NCBI GenBank assembly: GCA_017536845.1
Contig: JAFWCP010000276.1
Coordinates: forward strand, 1-8,863
Reading direction: 5' to 3'
Source: Solobacterium sp.
GTDB lineage: Bacteria; Bacillota_I; Bacilli_A; Erysipelotrichales; Erysipelotrichaceae
Length of the DNA: 8,863 nucleotides
Shown piece by piece: positions 1 to 8,863 of the stretch. Under the pieces are notes generated by a model that worked only from the letters and a program-made list of their open reading frames with translations, had not been told where the DNA came from and searched no databases. How positions within the stretch are numbered: the stretch's first letter is position 1; each line of letters opens with the position of its first letter. The position numbers were made by a program, and so were the translations under genes.

Positions 1-101
1 GCTTGCGCACCGACCTTTGCATCATGGAGGATCAGATCACCTGGACAAAGGAAAATACGGAAGGACAGACCATCTTCATCGATGAGATCGTCCTGCCGTA
101 A
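1..101 (+). CDS. C-terminal end of an unidentified plus-strand protein (partial)
   Basis: Only the last 32 codons are present. The frame is open from base 3 and ends at TAA 99-101, with a C-terminus rich in beta-type residues (QTIFIDEIVLP). I chose this frame because it stops a few bases before an intrinsic terminator, its third codon positions are GC-rich like the rest of the window, and the competing open minus-strand frame has no ATG, GTG or TTG start after the terminator. The gene converges on the atp operon and shares its terminator. I do not recognise the family from this fragment and assign no function. Its start and most of its sequence lie outside the window. Confidence 0.55.
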   Translation, partial: LRTDLCIMEDQITWTKENTEGQTIFIDEIVLP

Positions 102-105
102 GCTT

Positions 106-133
106 AAAAAACAGACTCATGATGAGTCTGTTT
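106..133 (-). terminator. Intrinsic terminator of the atp operon
   Basis: Read on the minus strand, a 7-bp core stem CAGACTC/GAGTCTG (112-118 with 124-130) closes a 5-nt loop and runs into six T residues (111-106). Extra A-T pairs at 109-111 with 131-133 lengthen the stem. It begins 4 bases after the atpC stop codon, so it is the natural end of the operon transcript. Confidence 0.9.
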
Positions 134-137
134 CTGT

Positions 138-139
<2 letters not shown>
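109..139 (+). terminator. Same hairpin acting on the convergent plus-strand gene
   Basis: On the plus strand the same stem is preceded by an A-run and followed by TTTCTGTTTA (131-140). This tail is U-rich but interrupted, so weaker than the tail on the other strand. The plus-strand stop codon at 99-101 lies just upstream, so the element is probably a bidirectional terminator between convergent genes only 36 bp apart. The plus-strand tail overlaps the end of atpC. Confidence 0.65.
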
Positions 140-1945
<1,806 letters not shown>

Positions 1946-2800
1946 TTATACCGCGGCTGAACCGCCGACAATCTCGGTGATTTCCTGTGTGATTGCGGCC
2001 TGACGTGCCTTGTTGTATTCCAGCATCAGGCTGGAGCTCAGCTCATCCGCGTTATCCGTCGCCGTCTTCATCGCGACTCTTCTGCTGCCCTGTTCACTGG
2101 TTGTCGATTCCATCCAGTCGGCATACGCAACATTCTGGATCATCATCGGAATTAAATTGTTCAGAATCGCTTCGGCACTGGGCTCAAACAGCGTTTCCAC
2201 ATGGGCAGTATTTGGTTTTTCCTCTTTCAGTTCCATCTCCGCCGGCAGCAGCTGGTCAAATTCGGGCCTGAATGTCATGGTGTTGACAAATTCTGTATAC
2301 AGAAGCTGGAACATATCCACCTTCTGTTCTTCATACATTTTCGTGCCCTTTTCGACATATTCCTTCAGCTGCAGATATGTCAGACGGTCGGAAGAGATCG
2401 GTGCCTCATTGAGGAGATTGAAGCCAAGTTCCTTGAACTGGCTGTACAGCGAAGTCCCAATCAGGACGATCGGGTCTTCGGGATTGAGGTTGTCTTTTGC
2501 CATACGCAGAATATTCGCGTTATAGCCTCCGCACAAGCCAAGATCCGAACAGAAGATCATTGTCATCTTCCGGTTGCCAAGATGTTTGTTCTTTAAGAAG
2601 ATGCAGTCTGCATCTTTGTTCTTGGCAACGATTTCATCCACGGTATCCTGCAGACGCTGGGCATATTCCTTGTTTGCCTCCATCTTCGCTCTCTGCTTGA
2701 ATAACTTGGCATTGGCAATCATCTCCATTGCCCGGGTAATCTTTCTTGTGGAATCGACGGATTTGATTCTGGTACGCAGCGCCTGTTTTGACTGCGACAT
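1946..2800 (-). CDS. atpG: F1Fo ATP synthase gamma subunit
   Basis: Rotor shaft that turns inside the alpha3beta3 ring; 284 residues, normal length. The N-terminal coiled-coil helix has the family pattern RIKSVDSTRKITRAMEMI (11-28). The C-terminal helix ends in the gamma signature ITQEITEIVGGSAA (270-283), preceded by RRVAMKTATDNADEL. The central Rossmann-like domain carries SDLGLCGGYN (85-94), where most gamma subunits have SDRGLCGG, so Leu87 replaces a normally conserved arginine. The codon is CTT, one base from CGT. ATG 2800-2798 follows the atpA stop after one base, with AGAGGAG inside the end of atpA as its ribosome binding site. A nested palindrome (2573-2629) lies in the part coding for residues about 58-76, where the family is variable in sequence. 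Relative to my memory of the Bacillus subtilis protein there is no sizeable insertion there. Confidence 0.98.
   Translation of the reverse strand: MSQSKQALRTRIKSVDSTRKITRAMEMIANAKLFKQRAKMEANKEYAQRLQDTVDEIVAKNKDADCIFLKNKHLGNRKMTMIFCSDLGLCGGYNANILRMAKDNLNPEDPIVLIGTSLYSQFKELGFNLLNEAPISSDRLTYLQLKEYVEKGTKMYEEQKVDMFQLLYTEFVNTMTFRPEFDQLLPAEMELKEEKPNTAHVETLFEPSAEAILNNLIPMMIQNVAYADWMESTTSEQGSRRVAMKTATDNADELSSSLMLEYNKARQAAITQEITEIVGGSAAV
2573..2629. repeat. Nested inverted repeat inside atpG
   Basis: Outer arms GTTGCCAAGA (2573-2582) and TCTTGGCAAC (2620-2629) are perfect 10-base reverse complements. Between them sits a second perfect inverted repeat, AAGATGCAG (2598-2606) and CTGCATCTT (2608-2616), around one central base. 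Either strand could therefore form a long stem with a 15/3-nt internal loop and a hairpin tip. It is fully coding, within gamma residues about 58-76, and keeps the reading frame. Confidence 0.75.
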
Positions 2801-2801
2801 A

Positions 2802-4859
<2,058 letters not shown>

Positions 4860-4870
<11 letters not shown>

Positions 4871-5375
4871 GAGCTTCCGCGTCCTTTACAAATGCGTCAA
4901 TGGCCTGACGGTCGAGCGCTTCGCCGTTCTGTTCACCGATCAGACGGGATGCGGCTGCCATGGCGACTTCCACCATTTCATTCCGCATATCCTGATACAT
5001 TGCCTGACGTTCGGCTTCCATCTGCTCATGCGCTTTTTTCTTCAGGGCATCGGCTTCTTTGTCGGCCTGTGCCAGAATGCCGGCCTTTTCATCTTTGGCC
5101 TGTCTGACTGCAGCATTGACGATATCCTCCGCCTTGCTGGAAGCTTCATTCAGCTGGGCCAGAGCTTTTTCTCTGTCGCTGAGAGCTTCGGCCTTGGCCT
5201 GTTCACTGGCGTTCAGGTCTGACTGCATTTTCTCCGTGCGGGCGTCAAGGAATCTCTTGACCGATTTCCACAGGAACTTCCGCATGAGCAGGAACAGAAC
5301 CAGTGTACTGCAGAGCTGTACGATCATTGTCACCGGATTGGGTACCAGCTGGGCAACGATGTCAACATCTATCAT
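4860..5375 (-). CDS. atpF: F1Fo ATP synthase b subunit
   Basis: Peripheral-stalk subunit that holds the F1 head still against the a subunit; 171 residues. One N-terminal membrane helix (about 13-31, VTMIVQLCSTLVLFLL region) is followed by a long charged alanine/glutamate/lysine-rich stretch (about 45-145) typical of the right-handed coiled coil of b. The C-terminal segment AAASRLIGEQNG resembles the delta-binding end of the family. ATG 5375-5373 has GGAG 8 bases upstream. The gene lies 21 bp after atpE and overlaps atpH by 11 bp. There is only one b-type gene here, so the stalk is probably a homodimer. Confidence 0.97.
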
Positions 5376-5396
5376 CTTTCTTACTCCGTTTCAGGA

Positions 5397-5636
5397 TCAA
5401 AGATTCGGATAGACAAACATCAGAAGAATGGAAACAAGAAGACCATAGATCGCGCAGGTTTCGGAAAGCGCGATACCGAGAATCATTGTTGAACGAACCT
5501 TGGATTCGGCCTCGGGATTCTTACCGATGGCATCGCACGCATGCGCTGCAGCAGTACCTTCACCAAGACCTGTCATCATACCGGTCATAACCGCCAGACC
5601 GGCGCCAATTGCAATTAAACCCTTATTGATATCCAT
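5397..5636 (-). CDS. atpE: F1Fo ATP synthase c subunit, two-carboxylate (probable Na+) type
   Basis: Forms the rotor ring that carries ions across the membrane; 79 residues as two membrane helices (about 5-31 and 50-75) joined by the polar loop KNPEAE (39-44). It aligns without gaps to my recollection of the Ilyobacter tartaricus Na+ subunit. The essential carboxylate Glu65 corresponds to Glu59, Ser66 to Thr60, Thr67 to Cys61, Tyr70 to Tyr64, and Gln32 to Glu26. A second glutamate at the Gln32 position is the motif reported for the Fusobacterium nucleatum Na+ rotor. The glycine packing motif of helix 1 reads G19-x-M21-x-G23-x-G25-x-G27, with Met21 in place of a glycine. A very strong ribosome binding site fits the high copy number of c. 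Identity is certain; ion preference is inferred. Confidence 0.98.
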   Translation of the reverse strand: MDINKGLIAIGAGLAVMTGMMTGLGEGTAAAHACDAIGKNPEAESKVRSTMILGIALSETCAIYGLLVSILLMFVYPNL

Positions 5637-5642
5637 ATTATT

Positions 5643-5651
5643 CTCCTCCTT
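5643..5651 (-). promoter_or_regulatory. Very strong ribosome binding site of atpE
   Basis: AAGGAGGAG on the minus strand, 6 bases before ATG, in a 31-bp gap between atpB and atpE. It is the strongest Shine-Dalgarno in the window. That fits a c subunit made in many more copies per enzyme than its neighbours. Confidence 0.85.
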
Positions 5652-5667
5652 CGTCTGAAATATGAAC

Positions 5668-6375
5668 TCACTTTTTCACTTCGTCGGGAATGTCATTACC
5701 GACAAGAACGATCGTCAGCGTTACAAAGACAAGCGTCTGGATGAAACCGCTGAAGAGGTCGAAATACGCATGCAGGATGGGAGCGATAATCGGACCCATG
5801 AAATTGAAGACCTTGATGCCGGAACCGGCAAACAGACCCGCAATCGTATTTGACAGATACTGGCAGAATGAGTAGATGAGCTGCATCATGATTCCGCCGC
5901 ACAGGATGTTTCCGAACAGACGCAGCGACATGGAAATCATGGTCGAGAACTTGCCGAAAATGTTCATCGGCAGCATCACTGCGATCGGTTCCAGGAAGGA
6001 ATGGAAGTATCCCTTGACACCCTGATACCTGAACTCCACAACCTGAATCATGACCCAGGTAATAATCGCCAGAAGCAGCGTTACCGAGAGATTCGCGGTG
6101 GGAGAGCTGAGCCCGAACATCGAGATGATGTTCGAGAAGAAGATGTAGACCCATAACACGAGAATGTAAGGGGTCATCCGGTCGGCGTATTTATCACCAA
6201 CATTGTCACGGACTGTGTTGTACACCATCTGCACTCCGATTAAGACAGGAGCCAGAATGCCTTTCGGCTCAGCCAGCGGATCCGCTTTGTCCAGCTTCTT
6301 TGACAGAAGCACGATCGCCAGCCCCATCAGCACCGTGATCAATATGATGACATACACATCCGATTGAATTGTCAT
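5668..6375 (-). CDS. atpB: F1Fo ATP synthase a subunit
   Basis: Membrane stator that provides the ion half-channels next to the c-ring; 235 residues from the chosen start. Hydrophobic segments lie at about 7-25, 68-88, 95-115, 129-150, 155-182 and 193-226. The essential arginine is Arg152 in SLRLFGN (150-156), equivalent to Escherichia coli Arg210. PTANLSVTL (92-100) and the end FDLFSGFIQTLVF (205-217, with Gln213) are family hallmarks. The open frame runs 17 codons further upstream into atpI, but those residues look nothing like the family. An AAAGGAG lies 7 bases before ATG 6375-6373, which fixes the start. The gene begins 4 bp after the atpI stop. Confidence 0.97.
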   Translation of the reverse strand: MTIQSDVYVIILITVLMGLAIVLLSKKLDKADPLAEPKGILAPVLIGVQMVYNTVRDNVGDKYADRMTPYILVLWVYIFFSNIISMFGLSSPTANLSVTLLLAIITWVMIQVVEFRYQGVKGYFHSFLEPIAVMLPMNIFGKFSTMISMSLRLFGNILCGGIMMQLIYSFCQYLSNTIAGLFAGSGIKVFNFMGPIIAPILHAYFDLFSGFIQTLVFVTLTIVLVGNDIPDEVKK

Positions 6376-6379
6376 GACA

Positions 6380-6730
6380 TCACTCCTTTCGTGCCAGACC
6401 ATACAGCGCCCCGATGACCGATGCAATTTTTATCAGCATCATGCCAAGGGCGGCCGTAAAGATATTCAGAAATTGAGGAAACCGTATGCCGGCATACAGA
6501 ACGCCCGCCATCAGGGCGTAATTTCCGAGGAAATGCAGCAGGCCGGTTCCCGCTTTTGACGTCCCGGTTTTCAGGACGCCGGTCCAGAATATTTCATTCC
6601 GTTTGTAGGAAACCACGCTGACCAGGCATCCGGCCAGGAAGCCCAGGCCGTACGGGATGCCGAACAGCAGGCCGATGGCCGTGCCGGCAGCCATGACGAT
6701 CCAGGCGATCTTCCAGAGTCTCTGATCCAT
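6380..6730 (-). CDS. atpI: ATP synthase subunit I (AtpI-like membrane protein)
   Basis: Small membrane protein encoded at the head of the operon, 116 residues with four predicted membrane helices (about 7-23, 25-42, 63-82 and 86-111). A polar loop at 43-62 joins helices 2 and 3. AtpI proteins are not part of the finished enzyme. In some bacteria they help assemble or stabilise the c-ring, and a role in cation supply has been proposed. The sequence is divergent, as is usual for this family, so the call rests on size, helix pattern, the LGNYALMAG-type third helix and its place directly before atpB. ATG 6730-6728 follows a short AGGA; an in-frame stop 27 bases upstream excludes a longer product. 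Confidence 0.85.
   Translation of the reverse strand: MDQRLWKIAWIVMAAGTAIGLLFGIPYGLGFLAGCLVSVVSYKRNEIFWTGVLKTGTSKAGTGLLHFLGNYALMAGVLYAGIRFPQFLNIFTAALGMMLIKIASVIGALYGLARKE
6383..6389 (-). promoter_or_regulatory. Ribosome binding site that fixes the atpB start
   Basis: AAAGGAG on the minus strand, 7 bases before the ATG at 6375, inside the last codons of atpI. It selects this ATG over the two upstream in-frame ATGs at about 6426 and 6402, which lack a comparable site. Confidence 0.8.
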
Positions 6731-6738
6731 TTTCCTAC

Positions 6739-6752
6739 AGCCTTTGCAGGCT
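6739..6752 (-). other. Small GNRA-loop hairpin before atpI
   Basis: On the minus strand AGCCT and AGGCT form a 5-bp stem closed by a GCAA (GNRA) tetraloop, ending 8 bases before the atpI start codon. If the promoter proposed just upstream is real, this hairpin is at the very 5' end of the atp mRNA, where it could stabilise the message or modulate atpI translation. On the plus strand the same stem is followed by a T-rich run (6754-6767), so it could instead stop antisense transcription. The function is not settled by sequence alone. Confidence 0.4.
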
Positions 6753-6759
6753 TGTTTTT

Positions 6760-6787
6760 ATTTTATTGATGGCGCACAGAAATACAA
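6760..6787 (-). promoter_or_regulatory. Possible sigma-A-type promoter of the atp operon
   Basis: In the only sizeable gap of the cluster (6731-6799) the minus strand has TTGTAT (6787-6782), a 16-bp spacer and TAAAAT (6765-6760). The -10 matches 5 of 6 consensus bases; the -35 matches only 3 of 6. The predicted start of transcription is near 6753. No terminator follows parB, so read-through from the par genes is also likely. Confidence 0.35.
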
Positions 6788-6799
6788 GCATTGATTCTT

Positions 6800-7693
6800 T
6801 TATTCCGCAAAAGATTCTTCCAGACATCCGAGCAGTTCAAGAATCCGGTTGAGATCTTCCGTATCGGAGTAGGAAATCGTCAGGGCCTTCTTCGATACGC
6901 TGACCTGGGTGCCAAGCTTTTCCTGCATCCGCATTTCCAGGTCTCTTGTCCATGGATCCTTCTCCGGCTTCTTCTTCACCACCGGTGTTTCGTTGAGCTT
7001 CTTGACATACGCTTCCACCTGGCGGACGGACATCTTTTCCCTGTGGATGTGCTCGGCCGTTTCCGACATCAGCGTTTCATCCTTGAGCGCCAACAGCGGC
7101 CGGACATGTCCCATGGACAGCTTCTTGTCCACAACCATCTGCTGCACATCACCCGGCAGCTTCAGCAGCCGCAGGATGTTGGCGCAGTATTCACGTGACT
7201 TGCCGACCCGCTCAGCCAGCTTTTCCTGTGTATATCCCAGGCTGCGGATCAATGAATCATACGCCTGGGCTTCTTCGATGGGGTTGAGGTCTTCTCTCTG
7301 GACGTTCTCGAGAATCGAGATTTCCATCATCTGTTCATCGGTGAAGTCCACTTCGATGCAGGGCACTGTTGTCAGCTCTGCCATGCGGGCTGCCCGCAGT
7401 CTTCTTTCACCGGTGATCAGGTCATAGCCGGTAATGCCCTTGCGCACCAGCAGCGGTGTAAAGATGCCGTGAATCCTGATGGATTCCGCCAGTTCGTTTA
7501 AGGCTTTCGGTTCAAATTCCTTTCGCGGCTGATAGGGATTCGGCCGGATATCGTCAATCGCGATTTCCAGCTCCTTCCGTCCCGGGACCCGGAGGGAATT
7601 GTTTTCAATGTCGTTGAGAACCTTTTCCACATCCGCGCCGAACAGGGCGTCAAGCCCTCTGCCGGAGAGGCCGCTTTTCTTCTTGGCTGCCAT
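6800..7693 (-). CDS. parB: Chromosome-partitioning protein ParB (Spo0J)
   Basis: CTP-dependent DNA clamp that loads at parS sites near the origin, spreads, and recruits condensin and ParA; 297 residues, normal length. The N-terminal ParA-interacting peptide is KSGLSGRGLDALFG (6-19). The ParB/Srx nucleotide-binding core includes NPYQPRKEF (52-60), GERRLRAAR (95-103) and ENVQREDLNPIEEA (129-142). The helix-turn-helix lies about 155-180, followed by SMGHVRPLL (193-201), with the glycine typical of parS-binding ParB rather than Noc. The C-terminal dimerisation domain is about 248-297. The start codon shares one base with the parA stop (TGATG), and GGGAAG precedes it, so the pair is coupled. No good parS match is visible in the window. 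Confidence 0.96.
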   Translation of the reverse strand: MAAKKKSGLSGRGLDALFGADVEKVLNDIENNSLRVPGRKELEIAIDDIRPNPYQPRKEFEPKALNELAESIRIHGIFTPLLVRKGITGYDLITGERRLRAARMAELTTVPCIEVDFTDEQMMEISILENVQREDLNPIEEAQAYDSLIRSLGYTQEKLAERVGKSREYCANILRLLKLPGDVQQMVVDKKLSMGHVRPLLALKDETLMSETAEHIHREKMSVRQVEAYVKKLNETPVVKKKPEKDPWTRDLEMRMQEKLGTQVSVSKKALTISYSDTEDLNRILELLGCLEESFAE

Positions 7694-8478
7694 CAGTTCT
7701 TCCCTTTCTCATTCGCGGAAATCACTTCCTTGACAAGCATGGCATAAGCCTTGGCACCTTCACTGCGGGTATCAAATTCAAAGATGGTCTGCTGGAAGGA
7801 AGGTGCTTCCGAGAGTCTGACATTGCGGGGAATATGGGTCTTGTAGACCTTCTCCTTGAAATACTTCCGGACTTCCTGCTGCACTTCCACAGAGAGCTTG
7901 GTACGGGCATCAAACATGGTAAGCAGTACGCCTTCAATGGACAGATGCGGGTTGAACAGCCTCTGTACCAGACGGATCGTGCTCAAGAGCTGGGTCAGCC
8001 CTTCCAGAGCAAAGTATTCACACTGCACCGGGATCAGCACCGAATCGGCAGCGGTCAGGGCATTGTTGTTCAACAAGCCCAGGGCCGGCGGGCAGTCGAT
8101 GATGATGTAGTCAAAGTTTTTCCTGATCGGGTCGAGCTTGTTTTTCAGCATCTGCTCTCTGTGCAGCTCATACTGTGCCATATCCGATTCCGCCGCAGCC
8201 AGTTCATTGTTGGCAGGGATGACCCACAGAGGCGGAATCTGCAGCCTGATCATCGCATCTTCCGCAGATACGTCATTCAGCATGACATCGTAGATCGTGT
8301 AATGATCGCCCAGACCGTTCTTGTTGGCGCCGACACCGTGCGTGGCATTTGCCTGGGCGTCAAAGTCCACAAGAAGCACTCTCTTCTTGTAATAAGCCAG
8401 ACCTGCCGCCAGGTTCATTGCCGTTGTCGTTTTGCCTACGCCGCCTTTCTGATTGGCGACCGCAATAATCTTTCCCAT
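7693..8478 (-). CDS. parA: Chromosome-partitioning ATPase ParA (Soj)
   Basis: MinD/ParA-type ATPase working with ParB. As an ATP dimer it binds DNA non-specifically and acts in origin segregation, and Bacillus Soj also controls DnaA. The 261-residue length is typical of chromosomal Soj. The deviant Walker A motif KGGVGKTT is at 11-18, with the signature lysine Lys11. Walker A-prime DFDAQAN is at 38-44 and Walker [12 protein letters not shown] at 124-134. [12 protein letters not shown] (216-227) is the conserved Soj segment containing the DNA-contacting arginine. ATG 8478-8476 is preceded by AAAGGAG, which lies in the last codons of noc. The gene starts 4 bp after noc and overlaps parB by one base, so all three are probably one transcript. 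Confidence 0.97.
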   Translation of the reverse strand: MGKIIAVANQKGGVGKTTTAMNLAAGLAYYKKRVLLVDFDAQANATHGVGANKNGLGDHYTIYDVMLNDVSAEDAMIRLQIPPLWVIPANNELAAAESDMAQYELHREQMLKNKLDPIRKNFDYIIIDCPPALGLLNNNALTAADSVLIPVQCEYFALEGLTQLLSTIRLVQRLFNPHLSIEGVLLTMFDARTKLSVEVQQEVRKYFKEKVYKTHIPRNVRLSEAPSFQQTIFEFDTRSEGAKAYAMLVKEVISANEKGKN

Positions 8479-8482
8479 AGCC

Positions 8483-8863
8483 TTATTCTCCTTTATTCTT
8501 CGGGAACGTGATCACGACATGGACATCGTCATCCGTTTCCTTCGTCTCGCTGCGTACGGTAATCCCCATTTTCTCGATCAGCTTGATGCACTGAGCGACC
8601 GAATTCAGGCCGATCTGGATATTCCGCGAATACCCTTTCGTCTTATGCCTTCTCTTCTTCACTTTGGGGGTGATGATCTTTTCAATATAGGTTTCCGTCT
8701 CCCGGACGTTCATGTCCGCATCCAGGATATGGTGGTAGACGTCCTTCTGTTTTTCCGGCGGCACATTCAGCAAGGCCCGGGCATGACGCTCGGTGAGTTT
8801 TCCTTCCACAACGCCTTCCTGAATCTCTTCCGGCAGGTTCAGCAGACGGATCTTGTTGGCCAC
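8483..8863 (-). CDS. noc: Nucleoid occlusion protein Noc, C-terminal part (partial)
   Basis: ParB paralogue that binds Noc sites, attaches to the membrane and keeps FtsZ rings away from the chromosome. Only the last 127 codons are inside the window. The GTG at the edge (8863-8861) is an internal valine in the recognition-helix region [15 protein letters not shown], not a start, since nucleotide-binding and membrane-anchoring parts must lie upstream. It is assigned to Noc rather than a second ParB because it precedes soj-spo0J, has TERHARALL where ParB has SMGHVRPLL (arginine in place of the specificity glycine), has lysine in VANK, and ends in a Noc-like domain ([20 protein letters not shown] onward). 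TAA stop, 4 bp before parA. Confidence 0.9.
   Translation of the reverse strand: MANKIRLLNLPEEIQEGVVEGKLTERHARALLNVPPEKQKDVYHHILDADMNVRETETYIEKIITPKVKKRRHKTKGYSRNIQIGLNSVAQCIKLIEKMGITVRSETKETDDDVHVVITFPKNKGE

Noticed and set aside
6376..6426. Longer atpB product starting 17 codons upstream
   Set aside because: The extra residues do not resemble the a subunit, overlap atpI, and the good ribosome binding site sits before the internal ATG.
7188..7203. CACGTG core within parB as a parS site (Bacillus has a parS inside spo0J)
   Set aside because: By eye only about 9 of 16 bases fit TGTTTCACGTGAAACA. Similar partial matches occur in atpC (near 257) and atpA (near 3231), so this is no better than background.
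7834..8511. 225-codon open frame on the plus strand, antisense to parA
   Set aside because: Shadow of a highly conserved gene, with no promoter or ribosome binding site context that stands out.
8861..8863. GTG at the window edge as the noc start
   Set aside because: It falls inside the conserved DNA-binding region; Noc needs about 150 more residues upstream, so the gene is cut by the window edge.

Overview
This is a core-genome window with no sign of mobile DNA or an obvious new system. It holds the end of a chromosome-segregation cluster followed directly by a complete F-type ATP synthase operon, nearly all on the minus strand. The presence of both Noc (a nucleoid-occlusion ParB paralogue) and a chromosomal Soj/Spo0J pair, together with strong AAAGGAGG-type ribosome binding sites, points to a Bacillota (Firmicutes) bacterium. 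Base composition looks close to half GC by eye. The c subunit looks like that of an anaerobe that can use Na+. An Erysipelotrichia-type gut anaerobe would fit, but that is inference, not an identification.

Read in the direction of transcription (high to low coordinates), the window starts inside noc (8863-8483, N-terminal part outside). Next come parA/soj (8478-7693) and parB/spo0J (7693-6800), spaced 4 bp apart and then overlapping by 1 base. A 69-bp gap holds a possible promoter and a small GNRA-loop hairpin. After it come atpI (6730-6380), atpB (a), atpE (c), atpF (b), atpH (delta), atpA (alpha), atpG (gamma), atpD (beta) and atpC (epsilon, ending at 138). Several junctions are ATGA overlaps or gaps of a few bases, as expected for translationally coupled genes. 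The operon ends at a clear intrinsic terminator (106-133). The same hairpin also serves a convergent plus-strand gene, of which only the last 32 codons are present (1-101). There is no gene-free stretch longer than 70 bp.

The segregation genes act at the origin: ParB binds and spreads from parS sites, ParA moves or releases the ParB complexes and influences DnaA, and Noc keeps division septa off the nucleoid. The atp genes encode the whole F1Fo machine: a, b and c in the membrane, delta as the stalk link, alpha3/beta3 as the catalytic head, gamma and epsilon as the rotor. AtpI is the accessory protein that helps c-ring assembly.

The most interesting points are these. (1) The c subunit carries two carboxylates at the ion site (Glu26 and Glu59) plus Thr60 and Tyr64, the pattern of Na+-coupled two-carboxylate rotors, and Met21 interrupts its glycine helix-packing motif. 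(2) noc-parA-parB abuts atpIBEFHAGDC, an origin-linked order better known from proteobacteria. (3) A nested palindrome lies inside atpG. (4) Normally conserved motifs are altered in gamma (Leu87), alpha (Glu173) and beta (EELGEED).
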